Shown: positions 8,801 through 17,278 of the stretch, one piece after another
How positions within the stretch are numbered: position 1 is the first letter of the stretch
How the letters are laid out: each line of letters opens with the position of its first letter
Assembly (NCBI GenBank): GCA_964512225.1
Contig: CAZEKB010000031.1
Span: 3,033-67,032, forward strand
Origin: CAZEKB01 sp964512225
Lineage (GTDB): Bacteria > Myxococcota_A > UBA796 > UBA9615
Direction of reading: 5' to 3'
DNA length: 64,000 nucleotides
Translations under genes and position numbers: made by a program
The notes under the pieces: model-generated
The model's input: the letters and a program-made list of their open reading frames with translations, nothing else
Databases searched by the model: none
Told to the model about the DNA's origin: nothing

Positions 8801-10631
8801 CAACCAGGTCCATACGCGCCTCTACTTCAATCGCCTGGCGCGGACGGCGCGGGTGGAGCGGCCCGAGGTGTCGGGCACGCCCGGCGCGGCCAACTCGACT
8901 GCCGAGGTCGACGTGGGGCCGACCTTCGACTCCCTCCGCCACGACCCGGTGGTGCCCGCGCCCGGCGAGCCCGTGTCCGTCACCGTCGCCGCGGACGACC
9001 CGGACGGCGTGCTCGCGGCGACGCTCTGGTCGTCGGTGGACGACGCGCCGTTCCAGCCCCGGGAGATGACCCGGGACGCCGCGGGGCGGTGGGGCGCGGA
9101 GCTCGAAGGCGGGGCGGCGGGGACGATCGTGCAGGTCTACGTCGAGGCCGAGGACGGTCGGGGCTCGCGCTCGATGTTCCCCGCCGCCGGCCCCGACTCC
9201 CGCGCGCTCATCCGGTTCGACGACGACCCCGCGCCGAGCGGCCTGCGCGCCTTCCGCATCCTCGTGACGCCGGCCGACGCCGACCGGCTGCACCGCGAGG
9301 TCGACCTCATGAGCAACGACCTCGTCGGGGCCACGGTGGTCTACGCCGACGCGGAGGTGTTCTACGACGTGGGCGTGCGGCTCAAGGGCAGCCAGCGCGG
9401 GCGCCCCCGCGTCCCCCGCCTGGGTTACGGGGTGCGGTTCCACGCCGAGCAGCCGTTCCGCGGGAGCCACGAGAGCGTGATGCTCGACCGCTCCGAGGGC
9501 GTCGGCTTCGGTCAGCGGGAGGTGCTGGTGAACCTGATGATGACGGCCGGGGGCTCCGAGTCGGGGGAGTACAACGACGTGGTCCACGTCGTGACGCCGC
9601 GACCCGAACACACGGGGGCGGCGGAGCTGCAGCTCGACCGCTTCAGCAACCTCGTCCTCGGTTCGCAGTTCGCCGACGGCTCCGCGGGGACGCGCTTCGA
9701 GTACGAGCTCGTCTACTACCCCACGACGACCGACGACGGCACCCCCGAGGGGCTCAAGCGACCGCAGCCCGACCAGGTCGTCGGCACGCCCCTCACGGAC
9801 CTCGGCGACGATCCCGAGGCCTATCGCTGGACCTTCCTCATCAAGAACAACGAGATCGAGGACGACTACGGTCGCGTCATCGACCTGTGCCGGACCTTCG
9901 GGCTCCCCGGGGCCGAGCTCCTGGCCGGGGCCCCCGCGGTGATCGACGTCGAGCAGTGGCTCCGCGCGTTCGCGTTCTCGACCCTCAGCGGCGCGCGGGA
10001 CCAGTACGGCGGCGCGGGCAGCCGCCACAACGCGCAGTTCTACGTGCGGCCCGAGGACGATCGTGTCCTCTTCTTCCCCCACGACCTCGACTTCTTCGGC
10101 AGCGCGCGCATGGACGTCGTGAACAACGGCGACCTCGCGCGTCTGCTCGCCGACCCGGCGCACCGCCGGTCCTACTACGGCCACTTGGAGGACATCGTCT
10201 CGCGCGTCTACAACGCCGAGTACATGGGGCCGTGGTGCGACCAGCTCGGCGCCCTCCTCCCCGGCCAGAGCTTCGCGGCCCACTGCGCGTTCATCGCCGA
10301 GCGCGCGGACTGGGTGCTCGACGACTCCCCCGAGTCGGTGACGGCGCTCTTCCCGCCCGCGGAGTTCCGGATCACGACCGAAGGCGGCGCGGACTTCTCC
10401 GTGGACGCGGCGGAGGTGGTGCTCGAGGGGGAGGCCTGGGTCGACGTCCGCCGGATCACGCTCGACGGCGCGGCCGAGCCCCTGGTCCTGGAGTGGGTCG
10501 ACGATCGGACGTGGCGCATCGTGGTGCCGCTGGGGGAGGGGCCCAACGAGGTGGCGCTGACCGCGACCGACCTGCGCGGCGACGTCGTGGGCGCGGACTC
10601 GATCGTGGTGACGTCCACGCCGGGGGGGTGA
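5886..10631 (+). CDS. giant lipoprotein with two lamin-tail domains and a CotH kinase domain
   Basis: The frame stays open far upstream, but GTG 5886 is the likely start. It has a TAGGAG ribosome binding site at 5876-5881 and opens a signal peptide ending at LAVPAGC (lipid Cys21), giving 1581 residues. Residues about 56 to 170 and 690 to 800 are lamin-tail domains (TELHYNP ... WIELHNP; HEIQYHR ... WIELYNR). Between them lie carbohydrate-binding-like beta domains. Residues about 1120 to 1420 form a CotH-type kinase domain, with VRLKGS near its start and FFPHDLDFFG at about 1395 to 1404. CotH kinases phosphorylate secreted proteins, and lamin-tail domains occur in surface proteins. The substrate is unknown. 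Confidence 0.8.
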   Translation: MQRPVAVLVVALFGLAVPAGCDDQGVLVSDDDTDVEEWGEVPRDEPWVRREVPAPGPMTFTELHYNPATDPDLEWIELHNPMAFDLDLSGWALEGGVGFSFAPGTIAPAGGYLVLAADPDRLGDVTGFTGALGPYDGRLDDDRARVDLRNNGGRLIDTVEYGDDHPWPVHPDGSGFPLAKVHATAASDRAEHWTVADAFGGTPGRANGLDPLEPPTLVELVALDARWSWDLSGDYPAPDWAAPDYDASAWPSALAVFYAGEEQVDVSATVRVTADNFYGLYLGGADGSDLRLVGEDPDGSWTTVESFALDVGPRDHLYLAAWEASGGAGGPQMTIAEAEAGGDLVGTGSATFEWVLGPVGAGPGPQPANPSPSESEIALVVEDAEADGAWAPPAVEAGRTSAPWGGAVGGAFDDATRYVWPDTFAAVSVTNTDDTYALFRSVAPLTGPSGATELPSIPTTATFRTAFAFDADPAATDLSISCLVDDGAVVHLNGVEVLRSNMPDGPVTAGTLAAARVDGPDHVDASVPADALVRGDNVLAVEVHQAEPDDLDLTFGCALTARIGPALGGGAALLLDEVARPDVSRFWVELLGAGAQPRDTDGLLLSSSAGGELALPPGLLEPGETRSVDVDLPVEAGDVLFLTSADGRVLHDAVRVHAGFLARERDGGPWRHVRDPTPGEPNIVPRTEDVVIHEIQYHRAPLSADGEPVTPRPEEWIELYNRGEDDVDLAGWQLVDAVAFEFPSGTVLAPDAYLVVAGDADALRAEYPGVRVVGDLSGRLSNAGDRIVLLDALGNPADEVRYFDAGRWPAAADGGGSSLELRDPWADNASPEAWAASDEATRSAWTTYRRRGIAEPSAVGPDGRWHELVIGLLDAGEVLLDDVSVTRDPDGARIEMVPAGGFDGGAAAWRLLGNHRHSEVVPDPDDPGNPVLRLVATGPTGHMHNHAETTTLEPIGTHEYEVSFRARWISGSNQVHTRLYFNRLARTARVERPEVSGTPGAANSTAEVDVGPTFDSLRHDPVVPAPGEPVSVTVAADDPDGVLAATLWSSVDDAPFQPREMTRDAAGRWGAELEGGAAGTIVQVYVEAEDGRGSRSMFPAAGPDSRALIRFDDDPAPSGLRAFRILVTPADADRLHREVDLMSNDLVGATVVYADAEVFYDVGVRLKGSQRGRPRVPRLGYGVRFHAEQPFRGSHESVMLDRSEGVGFGQREVLVNLMMTAGGSESGEYNDVVHVVTPRPEHTGAAELQLDRFSNLVLGSQFADGSAGTRFEYELVYYPTTTDDGTPEGLKRPQPDQVVGTPLTDLGDDPEAYRWTFLIKNNEIEDDYGRVIDLCRTFGLPGAELLAGAPAVIDVEQWLRAFAFSTLSGARDQYGGAGSRHNAQFYVRPEDDRVLFFPHDLDFFGSARMDVVNNGDLARLLADPAHRRSYYGHLEDIVSRVYNAEYMGPWCDQLGALLPGQSFAAHCAFIAERADWVLDDSPESVTALFPPAEFRITTEGGADFSVDAAEVVLEGEAWVDVRRITLDGAAEPLVLEWVDDRTWRIVVPLGEGPNEVALTATDLRGDVVGADSIVVTSTPGG

Positions 10632-10652
10632 TCCGGCGTCGCGTCGGCGCGC

Positions 10653-11339
10653 TCAGGCCTCGCCCGCGGCGAACTCCGCGAGCTTCGCGCCCCCCACGGA
10701 GCCGTGCAGGACGAACCCCGTCTTGAGGGTCGTGACGAGGCCCTCCTTCTGCCAGCGTCGCATGTGCCGCACGACGGTCTCGTCGCGGCAGCCCGCCAGC
10801 GCGGCGAGGTCGGCGCGACCGAGGCGGAGGGGGACGTAGGTGCCCCGGGCGTCGGGGAGGCCGAGGCGGCCCGCGAGGTCGGTGAGCACCGCGGCGAGGC
10901 GACGCGGGACGGGGGCGCTGCCGAACAGCCCGAGGCTCCGGGTGAGGGCGGCGGTGCGGGCCGCGGACACCTTCAGCAGCGGGGCCACGGCGGCGGGGTC
11001 GTCGGCGAGCAGACGATCGAGCGTCGCCCGGTCCAGCTTGCGGCCCTTGCCCGCGGCCAGCCCGACGCAGCTCGCGGCCCGGGGCGCGTCCACGGCCGTC
11101 CCTTCGCCCGCGATCTCGCCCCGCACGACGACGGCCACCATGCGCTCGGAGCTCCTCAGCCCTACCGCCCCCGTGCACACGGCCAGCACCCAGTCGGAGT
11201 CGTCCCCCGCCGCCCAGAGCTGCTCGCCGCGCGCCCAGCGGACGGCGGTGGAGTGGGCCATGAGGGCCCCGTGGTTGGGACACCCCGGGCAGGGCCAGGC
11301 ACAGGGGCACAGCGAGGGGCGCTCGCGGCTCGTCGGCAT
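10653..11339 (-). CDS. Crp/Fnr-family transcription regulator with N-terminal cysteine cluster
   Basis: A 228-residue protein. Cys11, 13, 17 and 20 form a compact cluster (CPCAWPCPGC), which could hold an Fe-S cluster or metal as in Fnr, although the spacing differs from classic Fnr. Residues about 30 to 120 read as a short cyclic-nucleotide-binding-like sensor region, and residues about 172 to 199 (RADLAALAGCRDETVVRHM) are the Crp-type helix-turn-helix. It lies 23 bases downstream of the radical SAM gene with a GAGGAGGG ribosome binding site, so it is probably the last gene of that operon and may control it in response to redox or oxygen. Confidence 0.75.
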   Translation of the reverse strand: MPTSRERPSLCPCAWPCPGCPNHGALMAHSTAVRWARGEQLWAAGDDSDWVLAVCTGAVGLRSSERMVAVVVRGEIAGEGTAVDAPRAASCVGLAAGKGRKLDRATLDRLLADDPAAVAPLLKVSAARTAALTRSLGLFGSAPVPRRLAAVLTDLAGRLGLPDARGTYVPLRLGRADLAALAGCRDETVVRHMRRWQKEGLVTTLKTGFVLHGSVGGAKLAEFAAGEA

Positions 11340-11362
11340 GGGCCCTCCTCAGCGGGCCATCA

Positions 11363-12994
11363 TCACACCGCCGCTCTCGTCGCCTCCTGATGCCGATCAG
11401 GTTCCTCGGCGAGGTTGCGCGCCAGCCACGCGTCGTCCCCCTCGGCCTCCAGCTCGGCGATCTGCCGGTCGAGCTGCTCGAAGCAGTACGGGAGGATCGA
11501 CTGGAAGTGCACGTACAGGATCGACAGCATCGCGAGGGCCTCTACGCCCTTGCTGTTGCGGAACAGCACCTTCCAGAAGGCCCCCCAGAAGGGCCGCCGG
11601 GTGCGGCCGTCGAGCGTCATCCGCACGCAGAGCCGGGCGAACGCGCGGGCATTGCGCGCGAACATGCGGAAGCTCGGCATCAGCACCGGGATGGTGTCGA
11701 GCCGCGTGGCGACCGACGCGCACCGGGCGAAGTAGTTCGCCGGGTCGAACGAGTGCCGCATGATGCGGACCAGGTCCTCGAGGACGATCCGGGGGGACCG
11801 CTCGGTAGCGAACATGATCCCCGCCGAGATCTGGTCGCGGACCTCCTTGTCGTGCGTCTCGCGAGCCTTCGGGAACAGGCGCCCCTCCTTGTGCAGGCGC
11901 TTGGCGAGCTGGGTCTCGGGCAGGGGGTAGACGACCGAGGGCATGACCCAGGGCACCGACGTGCGTTCGATGCAGTCGATTACCCGGTCGGCGATGTCGT
12001 CGGGCTCTCCGTCGAGTCCGAGCAGGAAGCCGCTGTGCACCGTCGCTCCCGCGCGGCGGTAGATGGCGTCCACCGCCTCCTCGATGGAGAAGCCGACGTT
12101 CTGCTGCTTCTGGGCCGTCTTGAGCGCGGCCTCGTCGGGCGTCTCGATGCCGATGAGCAGGGCCTTGAAGCGCGCCTCCCGGAGCAGGTCGAGCAGCTCG
12201 GGGTCCTTGGCGATGTTCAGCGTCACCGACGTGGAGTGCTGGAACGGACGGCCGTGCGCTTCGCCCCACTCGGCGATGCCTCGCAAGAACGGCTTCGCGT
12301 CCTTCATGTTGCCGATGAGGTTGTCGTCGAAGAAGTCGAGCTGGCCGCGGTATCCGAGGTCGTACAGCGCCTGGAACTCGGCCAGGACCTGCTCGAGCGT
12401 CTTGCGCCGGTAGCGGTTGGAGAACAGGTCGATGACGTTGCAGAACTCGCAGCGGTACGGGCAGCCGCGCGAGTACTGCACGCCCACGTAGAGGTAGTTG
12501 CGGTGGTCGATCAGGTCGAACCGCGGGACCGGGCTGAGGCTGAGGTCGGCGAGCCGGTCCGCGCGGTATACGCCCCCCGTCGCCCCCGCCTGGAGGTCCG
12601 CGAGCCACATCGGGATGGTGACCTCGCCCTCGTCGAGCACGAAGTAGTCGGCGCCCGCCTCTTCGTAGAACTGGGGCGACAGGGTGGGATCGGGCCCCCC
12701 CACGGCTACGGGCTTGCCCGCCGCCCTCGCTCGCTCCACCACCGACAGCGCCCGCGCCCGGTGCACGATCTTGCTGCCCACGAGGACGATGTCGGCCCAC
12801 TCGAGGTGCTCGTCCTCCAGGGGCTCCACGTTCTCGTCCACGAGCCACAGCTCCCACCCGTCGGGCAGCAGCGCGGCCACCGTGAGGAGGCCCAGCGGCG
12901 GGGTCATGTACTTCGCGCCCACGAGCTCGCAGACGGCCTCGAAGTGCCAGAAGGAGAAGGAGTCGAACTTCGGCCAGACGATGAGCGCGCGCAC
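11363..12994 (-). CDS. B12-binding-domain radical SAM protein with DUF4070-like tail
   Basis: A 543-residue enzyme starting at GTG 12994 behind GAGGAG. Residues 1 to 130 form a Rossmann-type cobalamin-binding domain. The 4Fe-4S motif CPYRCEFC (Cys178, 182, 185) starts the radical SAM barrel, which includes the FFDDN and GIETP signatures. The C-terminal 140 residues resemble the DUF4070 extension seen in HpnJ/HpnR-like B12 radical SAM enzymes. Such enzymes commonly methylate or rearrange unactivated carbon, often in lipids or natural products. It sits between a flavoprotein pair and a Crp-type regulator, so it likely acts on the same substrate as the flavoproteins. Confidence 0.85.
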   Translation of the reverse strand: MRALIVWPKFDSFSFWHFEAVCELVGAKYMTPPLGLLTVAALLPDGWELWLVDENVEPLEDEHLEWADIVLVGSKIVHRARALSVVERARAAGKPVAVGGPDPTLSPQFYEEAGADYFVLDEGEVTIPMWLADLQAGATGGVYRADRLADLSLSPVPRFDLIDHRNYLYVGVQYSRGCPYRCEFCNVIDLFSNRYRRKTLEQVLAEFQALYDLGYRGQLDFFDDNLIGNMKDAKPFLRGIAEWGEAHGRPFQHSTSVTLNIAKDPELLDLLREARFKALLIGIETPDEAALKTAQKQQNVGFSIEEAVDAIYRRAGATVHSGFLLGLDGEPDDIADRVIDCIERTSVPWVMPSVVYPLPETQLAKRLHKEGRLFPKARETHDKEVRDQISAGIMFATERSPRIVLEDLVRIMRHSFDPANYFARCASVATRLDTIPVLMPSFRMFARNARAFARLCVRMTLDGRTRRPFWGAFWKVLFRNSKGVEALAMLSILYVHFQSILPYCFEQLDRQIAELEAEGDDAWLARNLAEEPDRHQEATRAAV

Positions 12995-13038
12995 GGGACT
13001 CCTCGGGGTTCTCTACTTCGGGACCGGGGGCGCCGCCG

Positions 13039-14373
13039 CTAGATGGTCGGGGCGGGGCCTTCGGCGACGACCTCGGCCGATCGCGCGCCGGCGAGGCCCA
13101 GATCACCGGGGTCGCGCCAGCGGTTCATCTTCGCGACGCCCTGCATCGCGTAGAACCAGGGCATCACCCGCCACGACGGCCAGACGTTGCCCGCGAGCAT
13201 GCTCACGACCTCCCGGCGCATGCGCCCCACGACCGGGCCCTCGGCGGGCTGCGTGAGGAACAGGGCGCGGAAGTACGGGTCGTTCCAGGCGTAGATGAAG
13301 TGCGAGAAGACGTGCAGCGTCTCCTTGACCTTGGCCGCGTACTTCGCGAAGTGCCGGGCCGTGATCGGTCGGTCGCCGTCGAGGGCGGCGATGGCCTCGG
13401 CCGTCGCGACCTTGGCCGACGTGACCGCGAGGTGGACGCCGCTGGAGAAGACCGGATCGAGGAAGGCCGCCGAGTCGCCCACGAGGACCCAGCCGTTGCC
13501 GGCGATGGCCGCCGCGCGGTACGAGTAGTCCGCGACGATCGACACCGGGCGGATCTGCTCCGCGTCCACGAGGCGGTTCGCCAGCGCCGGCGTGTCCGCC
13601 ATGCAGCGCTCCCAGATCCCGTCCCGCCCGATCTTGGCCTTCTTGAGGGAGTCGAACCACTCGCGCTCCACGACCATGCCCAGGGACGCGGTGTCCCCGG
13701 CGAACGGGATGAGCCATCCCCAGCCGTAGTCCTGCGCGACGATCGCGATGGTGCCTTCGTCGTCGCCGGCGTCGCGGGTCACGCCCCGGTAGTGCGTGAA
13801 GAGGCAGACGCGGTCGAGGTTCGGGTCCTTCGTGCGGATGCCGAGCTGGTTGGCGAGCATCGTCCGCCGCCCGGTGCAGTCGAAGACGATCCGCGCCGTC
13901 ACCGCGCGCGCGTCCCCGCCCTCCGTGACCAGGTCGACGCCGACGCAGCGGTCGCCCTCCATCGTGAACCGCTTCACCGTGCACAGGTCCACGCAGTCGG
14001 CCCCGCTGCGCACGGCGGCGTCCCACAGGATCTTGTCGAACGCGTCGCGCGGCACCTGGTACGCGTACGGGTGGATGGCTCGCTCGGCTTCGGGGAACGG
14101 GAAGACGCCGCGGTCGTCGTCGGCCGCCGGGGCGAAGTAGGCCCCGTACTTCTTCAGGAACCCGGCCGCCTCGAACTCGTCGGTGAGCCCGAGCTCGTCC
14201 CAGATCGGGTTCGTCGCGGGCAGGAGGCTCTCCCCCACGCAGAAGCGCGGGTGTCGCGCCTTTTCGAGCACGAGGACGCTCTTGCCCGCCCGACGGAGGT
14301 ACATGGCGGCGACGGTCCCGGCGGGGCCTCCGCCCACGATGATGGCGTCGTATCGGTCTTGGATCGTGGTCAT
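13039..14373 (-). CDS. flavin-dependent oxidoreductase, tryptophan-halogenase-like (444 aa)
   Basis: Starts at ATG 14373, overlapping the stop of the preceding flavoprotein gene by four bases (ATGA). An N-terminal FAD motif GGGPAG (residues 14 to 19) is followed by a CVGESLLP segment. W218-G-W220-L-I-P223 matches the WxWxIP motif of flavin-dependent halogenases, a motif usually linked to suppression of monooxygenation. A second FAD motif, GDSAAFLDPVFSSGVHLA, occurs near residue 300. At 444 residues it is shorter than classic tryptophan halogenases (about 530), closer to the wider halogenase/reductase superfamily. Halogenation is not proven by the motif; reduction or epoxidation remain possible. 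Confidence 0.8.
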   Translation of the reverse strand: MTTIQDRYDAIIVGGGPAGTVAAMYLRRAGKSVLVLEKARHPRFCVGESLLPATNPIWDELGLTDEFEAAGFLKKYGAYFAPAADDDRGVFPFPEAERAIHPYAYQVPRDAFDKILWDAAVRSGADCVDLCTVKRFTMEGDRCVGVDLVTEGGDARAVTARIVFDCTGRRTMLANQLGIRTKDPNLDRVCLFTHYRGVTRDAGDDEGTIAIVAQDYGWGWLIPFAGDTASLGMVVEREWFDSLKKAKIGRDGIWERCMADTPALANRLVDAEQIRPVSIVADYSYRAAAIAGNGWVLVGDSAAFLDPVFSSGVHLAVTSAKVATAEAIAALDGDRPITARHFAKYAAKVKETLHVFSHFIYAWNDPYFRALFLTQPAEGPVVGRMRREVVSMLAGNVWPSWRVMPWFYAMQGVAKMNRWRDPGDLGLAGARSAEVVAEGPAPTI

Positions 14374-16100
14374 GCCTGCGCTCCTCGGCTCGCCGCGTCG
14401 GCGGTCGGTTCGGTCGCCCACAGCGCCGCGAGGCCCGGGGCCTCCGCTCGCAGGGCCTGTCGACGGTCGGGACCCTGCAGCAGGCCGTCGGCCTCCCACT
14501 TGGACCGGTCCCAGCCGATCTTGTGCACGTCGATGCCGACGGCCGCCTCCACCTCGGGGTCACCCGCCAGCGCCTTGCGGAAGATGGCCTCCGCGAGCAG
14601 CTCGAGGCGGTCGAGGTTCTGGCTGAGCCGCTTGCGCAGCACGTCGCCGTCGATCGGCCGCACGAGGACGGTGTAGACCGACCACAGCAGCTTGACGTCG
14701 AAGAGGTCGATGGACTCCAGCACGGCCGGGGGCGCGTCGTCGCGAGCCGCCCACTCCGTGAAGAAGGGCTGCATGCGGCACATCAGGCTGACCGACCGCA
14801 TGATCTCGTCGTGGATCGGGTCCAGGAAGTCGGGATCCGTGAGCCGGCCGTTCATGGCCAGGAGCGCGACCCAGCCCCAGTAGAAGGCGTTGTCGAACGC
14901 GATCTTCGCGGGCATGGCCTCCACGTCGCCCATCACGGGGTACGCCTCGCGGTACACCTCGATGAACTGGTCGTAGATGATCTTGAGGTAGTAGTTGGCG
15001 CGCTCCGAGCGGGCGCCGATCTCCTCGCCGTCGAGCTGCCGACGGATGAGGTCGATGTGCATGCTGTTGACGGCGCACACGAAGTCCGAGCCCGGGGAGT
15101 AGAAGGGGTCGGCGAAGAGGCCCGCGTCGCCCGTGATGCCCCAGCGCGCGTCCCCGCCGGTGACGGTGGCCGCGTTCTCGGCGTAGTCCGTCAGCGCGAG
15201 GAAGTCGAGCTGCTTGTCCGCGGCCGCTCGCACGGCGGCGCCCAGCTGCGGCTCGTGTCGGTCGAGCCAGTCCATCATGACGGGGAAGCGGTGGAACTCC
15301 GTGAAGGCGTGGAACCGCGGGTCCGCGACCACGCCGACCGAGGTCTGGCCCCCCGCGAGGGGGATGATCCAGCACCAGTAGCCCTTGCCGAGCAGGTGCA
15401 CCGTGCTGTGCCAGCGGATGGGGTCTCCGATGCGCCCCTTCCAGTCGGGGTCGTCGCTCCAGTCGTCGACCTTGATCCGGGTGTCGAGGCGGAACCACAC
15501 CGAGTTGATGTGGATGCGGGTCGGCAGGGCGAGCTCGAGCTTCTTCTTGAGGATCCCGGGGCGCCCGGCCGCGTCGATGACCCAGCGTCCTTCGACGGTC
15601 CGGCGCTCGCCGTCGACGTCGAGGATCACGCGGTGGTCGGCGTCGCCGTCACCCAGCTCCACGTCGACCACGCGGGCTCCGACCTGGAGCTCGCAGTCGG
15701 CGGGCAGGTTCTCGGCGAGGTGCTTCTCGAGCCGGCCGCGGTCGAGCTGGTAGCTGGGCAGCAGCAGCCCCTCGAACGGGGTCGGCACCTTGTTGCGGAG
15801 CGGGCCGAACTCGAGGCGCTGCGCGATCTCGGAGTTGTCCCCTCGGGGCAGGAAGAAGCGCAGGCCGAGCTTGGGCAGGTGCTCCTTCTCGAGGTGCACG
15901 TCCAGCTTCAGCACGTCGTGGAACCAGCGTCCCGCGATCTCGACGCTCGACTCCCCGATCTTGTGCGCCGCCTCCCGCGGCGACGCCGAGGATGCTTCGG
16001 CCAGGAAGATTCGTGTCCCGGGCCGCTCGAGCGAGAGCTGGCGCGCGAGAGTGAGGCCCGCGAGGCCCCCTCCCAGGACAACGACGTCGTACGAATTCAC
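14370..16100 (-). CDS. flavin-dependent oxidoreductase, tryptophan-halogenase-like (576 aa)
   Basis: The best start is GTG 16100, just before the FAD motif GGGLAG (residues 10 to 15); the frame is open further upstream but that part does not look coding. The HKIGESSVEIA segment (46 to 56) and W242-C-W244-I-I-P247 place it in the flavin-dependent halogenase superfamily. A second FAD motif, GDAGLFADPFYSPGSDF, lies near residue 310. The C-terminal 200 residues are helical and unlike the 444-residue neighbour. First gene of a four-gene operon. Two non-identical halogenase-like proteins in tandem suggest successive oxidations of one substrate, or a heteromeric pair. Confidence 0.8.
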   Translation of the reverse strand: MNSYDVVVLGGGLAGLTLARQLSLERPGTRIFLAEASSASPREAAHKIGESSVEIAGRWFHDVLKLDVHLEKEHLPKLGLRFFLPRGDNSEIAQRLEFGPLRNKVPTPFEGLLLPSYQLDRGRLEKHLAENLPADCELQVGARVVDVELGDGDADHRVILDVDGERRTVEGRWVIDAAGRPGILKKKLELALPTRIHINSVWFRLDTRIKVDDWSDDPDWKGRIGDPIRWHSTVHLLGKGYWCWIIPLAGGQTSVGVVADPRFHAFTEFHRFPVMMDWLDRHEPQLGAAVRAAADKQLDFLALTDYAENAATVTGGDARWGITGDAGLFADPFYSPGSDFVCAVNSMHIDLIRRQLDGEEIGARSERANYYLKIIYDQFIEVYREAYPVMGDVEAMPAKIAFDNAFYWGWVALLAMNGRLTDPDFLDPIHDEIMRSVSLMCRMQPFFTEWAARDDAPPAVLESIDLFDVKLLWSVYTVLVRPIDGDVLRKRLSQNLDRLELLAEAIFRKALAGDPEVEAAVGIDVHKIGWDRSKWEADGLLQGPDRRQALRAEAPGLAALWATEPTADAASRGAQA

Positions 16101-16246
16101 CGACTGACTCTCACGGGTCCACCTCCAAGATTCGGGGACCCTAGGCGGCCGCCTCATCACCCGATAGCCGTGTTGGGGGTGCTCCGGAGAGGACCGTCGA
16201 TTTCCTGATCCAGCGCAGGTTTCGGGCGCGCGCTCGCGCCGCGGCG

Positions 16247-17278
16247 TCAGCCCCAGGGGTAGCGCAGCGACGGCAGCCACGAGGGCGCAGTCGCGCCTTT
16301 GGGGGTGACGATCCAGAAGCCGACGTCGTCCTGACGGCGGTAGCCGCGCACCATGTGGCTCGCCAGTCGCCAGAGCCTCGGGTCGCTCGCCGGCGTCCAC
16401 CACCCGGACGGGCCGAGGGCCGTCCTCATGACCTCCTCGTGGAAGGGGAGGGCGGCTGCGCGGTAGCTGCGGATCGACGCGCCGCGGTTGTAGGGCGGGG
16501 GGGTCGTCGTGGCGACGAGCGTGCGAATCAGCTCCTGGGTGTCGCGCCGGACTTGCGTCTGAGCCGGACCGAAGGGGACGACGGCCTCGAACCCCCTCCA
16601 GCTCATGTGGTCTCGGCGGCCCAACACGCCGATGGTGTAGGCCTCCGCGAGCGGCTCCTCGGGGTCTCCCCCGCGCGCCTTGTGCAGCGCCCTCGTGCCC
16701 GGCAGGTAGACCGACTCGCGGGTCACCACCTCCATGCGCGTGGCGATGGCCTCGGCCTGGTGGTGGAAGACCTCGTGCAGGTAGTAGCGCGAGAACGCGA
16801 GGCGCAGGGCCGTCAGGGCGATGCGAGCGTCTTCGGGGGGCGTCGTGGGGCGTCCGAGGGCGCCGGGCACGGACCGCCGGAGTCGACGTCGAACGTCGTA
16901 GAAGAGCCGCTCGACGCACTTCTCCCGGACGAAGATCCCCCAGTCGTCGTAGACGTGGAACGGCTGGTACCAGGCGCAGACCTCGACGCCGTGCTTGTCG
17001 CCCGTCGGCTCCCGCGTCGGCTCCGGGCGATCGTCCAGCTCGCGCCCGATCTCCTCGTCCTTCCTCCGGTCCGGCCCGGGTCCTCGCCGCGGCTCGGGGT
17101 GGACGCCGTGGCGGCTCTCCTTCTCGGGATCGAAGGTGGGCCACTCGGGCGCGGGATGCCGCTCCGGCTCGTGCGGCGGCTCGGGAGGGTCGAACGTGGG
17201 CTGCGGAGCGCCCGTCGGCGGGGACGGGTCCTGGATGACCTGCGGGAGGTGTCGCCTGAGGACGTGGCGGGGATCCAT
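16247..17278 (-). CDS. cassette B: putative HEXXH zinc-metallopeptidase-like protein
   Basis: A 343-residue protein. The first 95 residues are Pro/Glu/Arg-rich and contain PTFDP twice (27 to 31, 47 to 51). The folded part has H168-E169-V-F-H172-H173 with acidic residues at 177 and 183, a HEXXH zinc-site pattern. No signal peptide or membrane segment is visible, so it may be cytoplasmic. Its ATG shares one base with the stop of the upstream membrane-protein gene (TGATG), tying it to cassette B. I do not recognise the family; peptidase function is inferred from the motif only. The 146 bases downstream, before the flavoprotein gene, hold nothing I can identify. Confidence 0.6.
   Translation of the reverse strand: MDPRHVLRRHLPQVIQDPSPPTGAPQPTFDPPEPPHEPERHPAPEWPTFDPEKESRHGVHPEPRRGPGPDRRKDEEIGRELDDRPEPTREPTGDKHGVEVCAWYQPFHVYDDWGIFVREKCVERLFYDVRRRLRRSVPGALGRPTTPPEDARIALTALRLAFSRYYLHEVFHHQAEAIATRMEVVTRESVYLPGTRALHKARGGDPEEPLAEAYTIGVLGRRDHMSWRGFEAVVPFGPAQTQVRRDTQELIRTLVATTTPPPYNRGASIRSYRAAALPFHEEVMRTALGPSGWWTPASDPRLWRLASHMVRGYRRQDDVGFWIVTPKGATAPSWLPSLRYPWG

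Noticed and set aside
5790..10283. 1497-codon open frame on the minus strand
   Set aside because: Antisense of the lamin-tail/CotH gene; no recognisable domain and biased composition.
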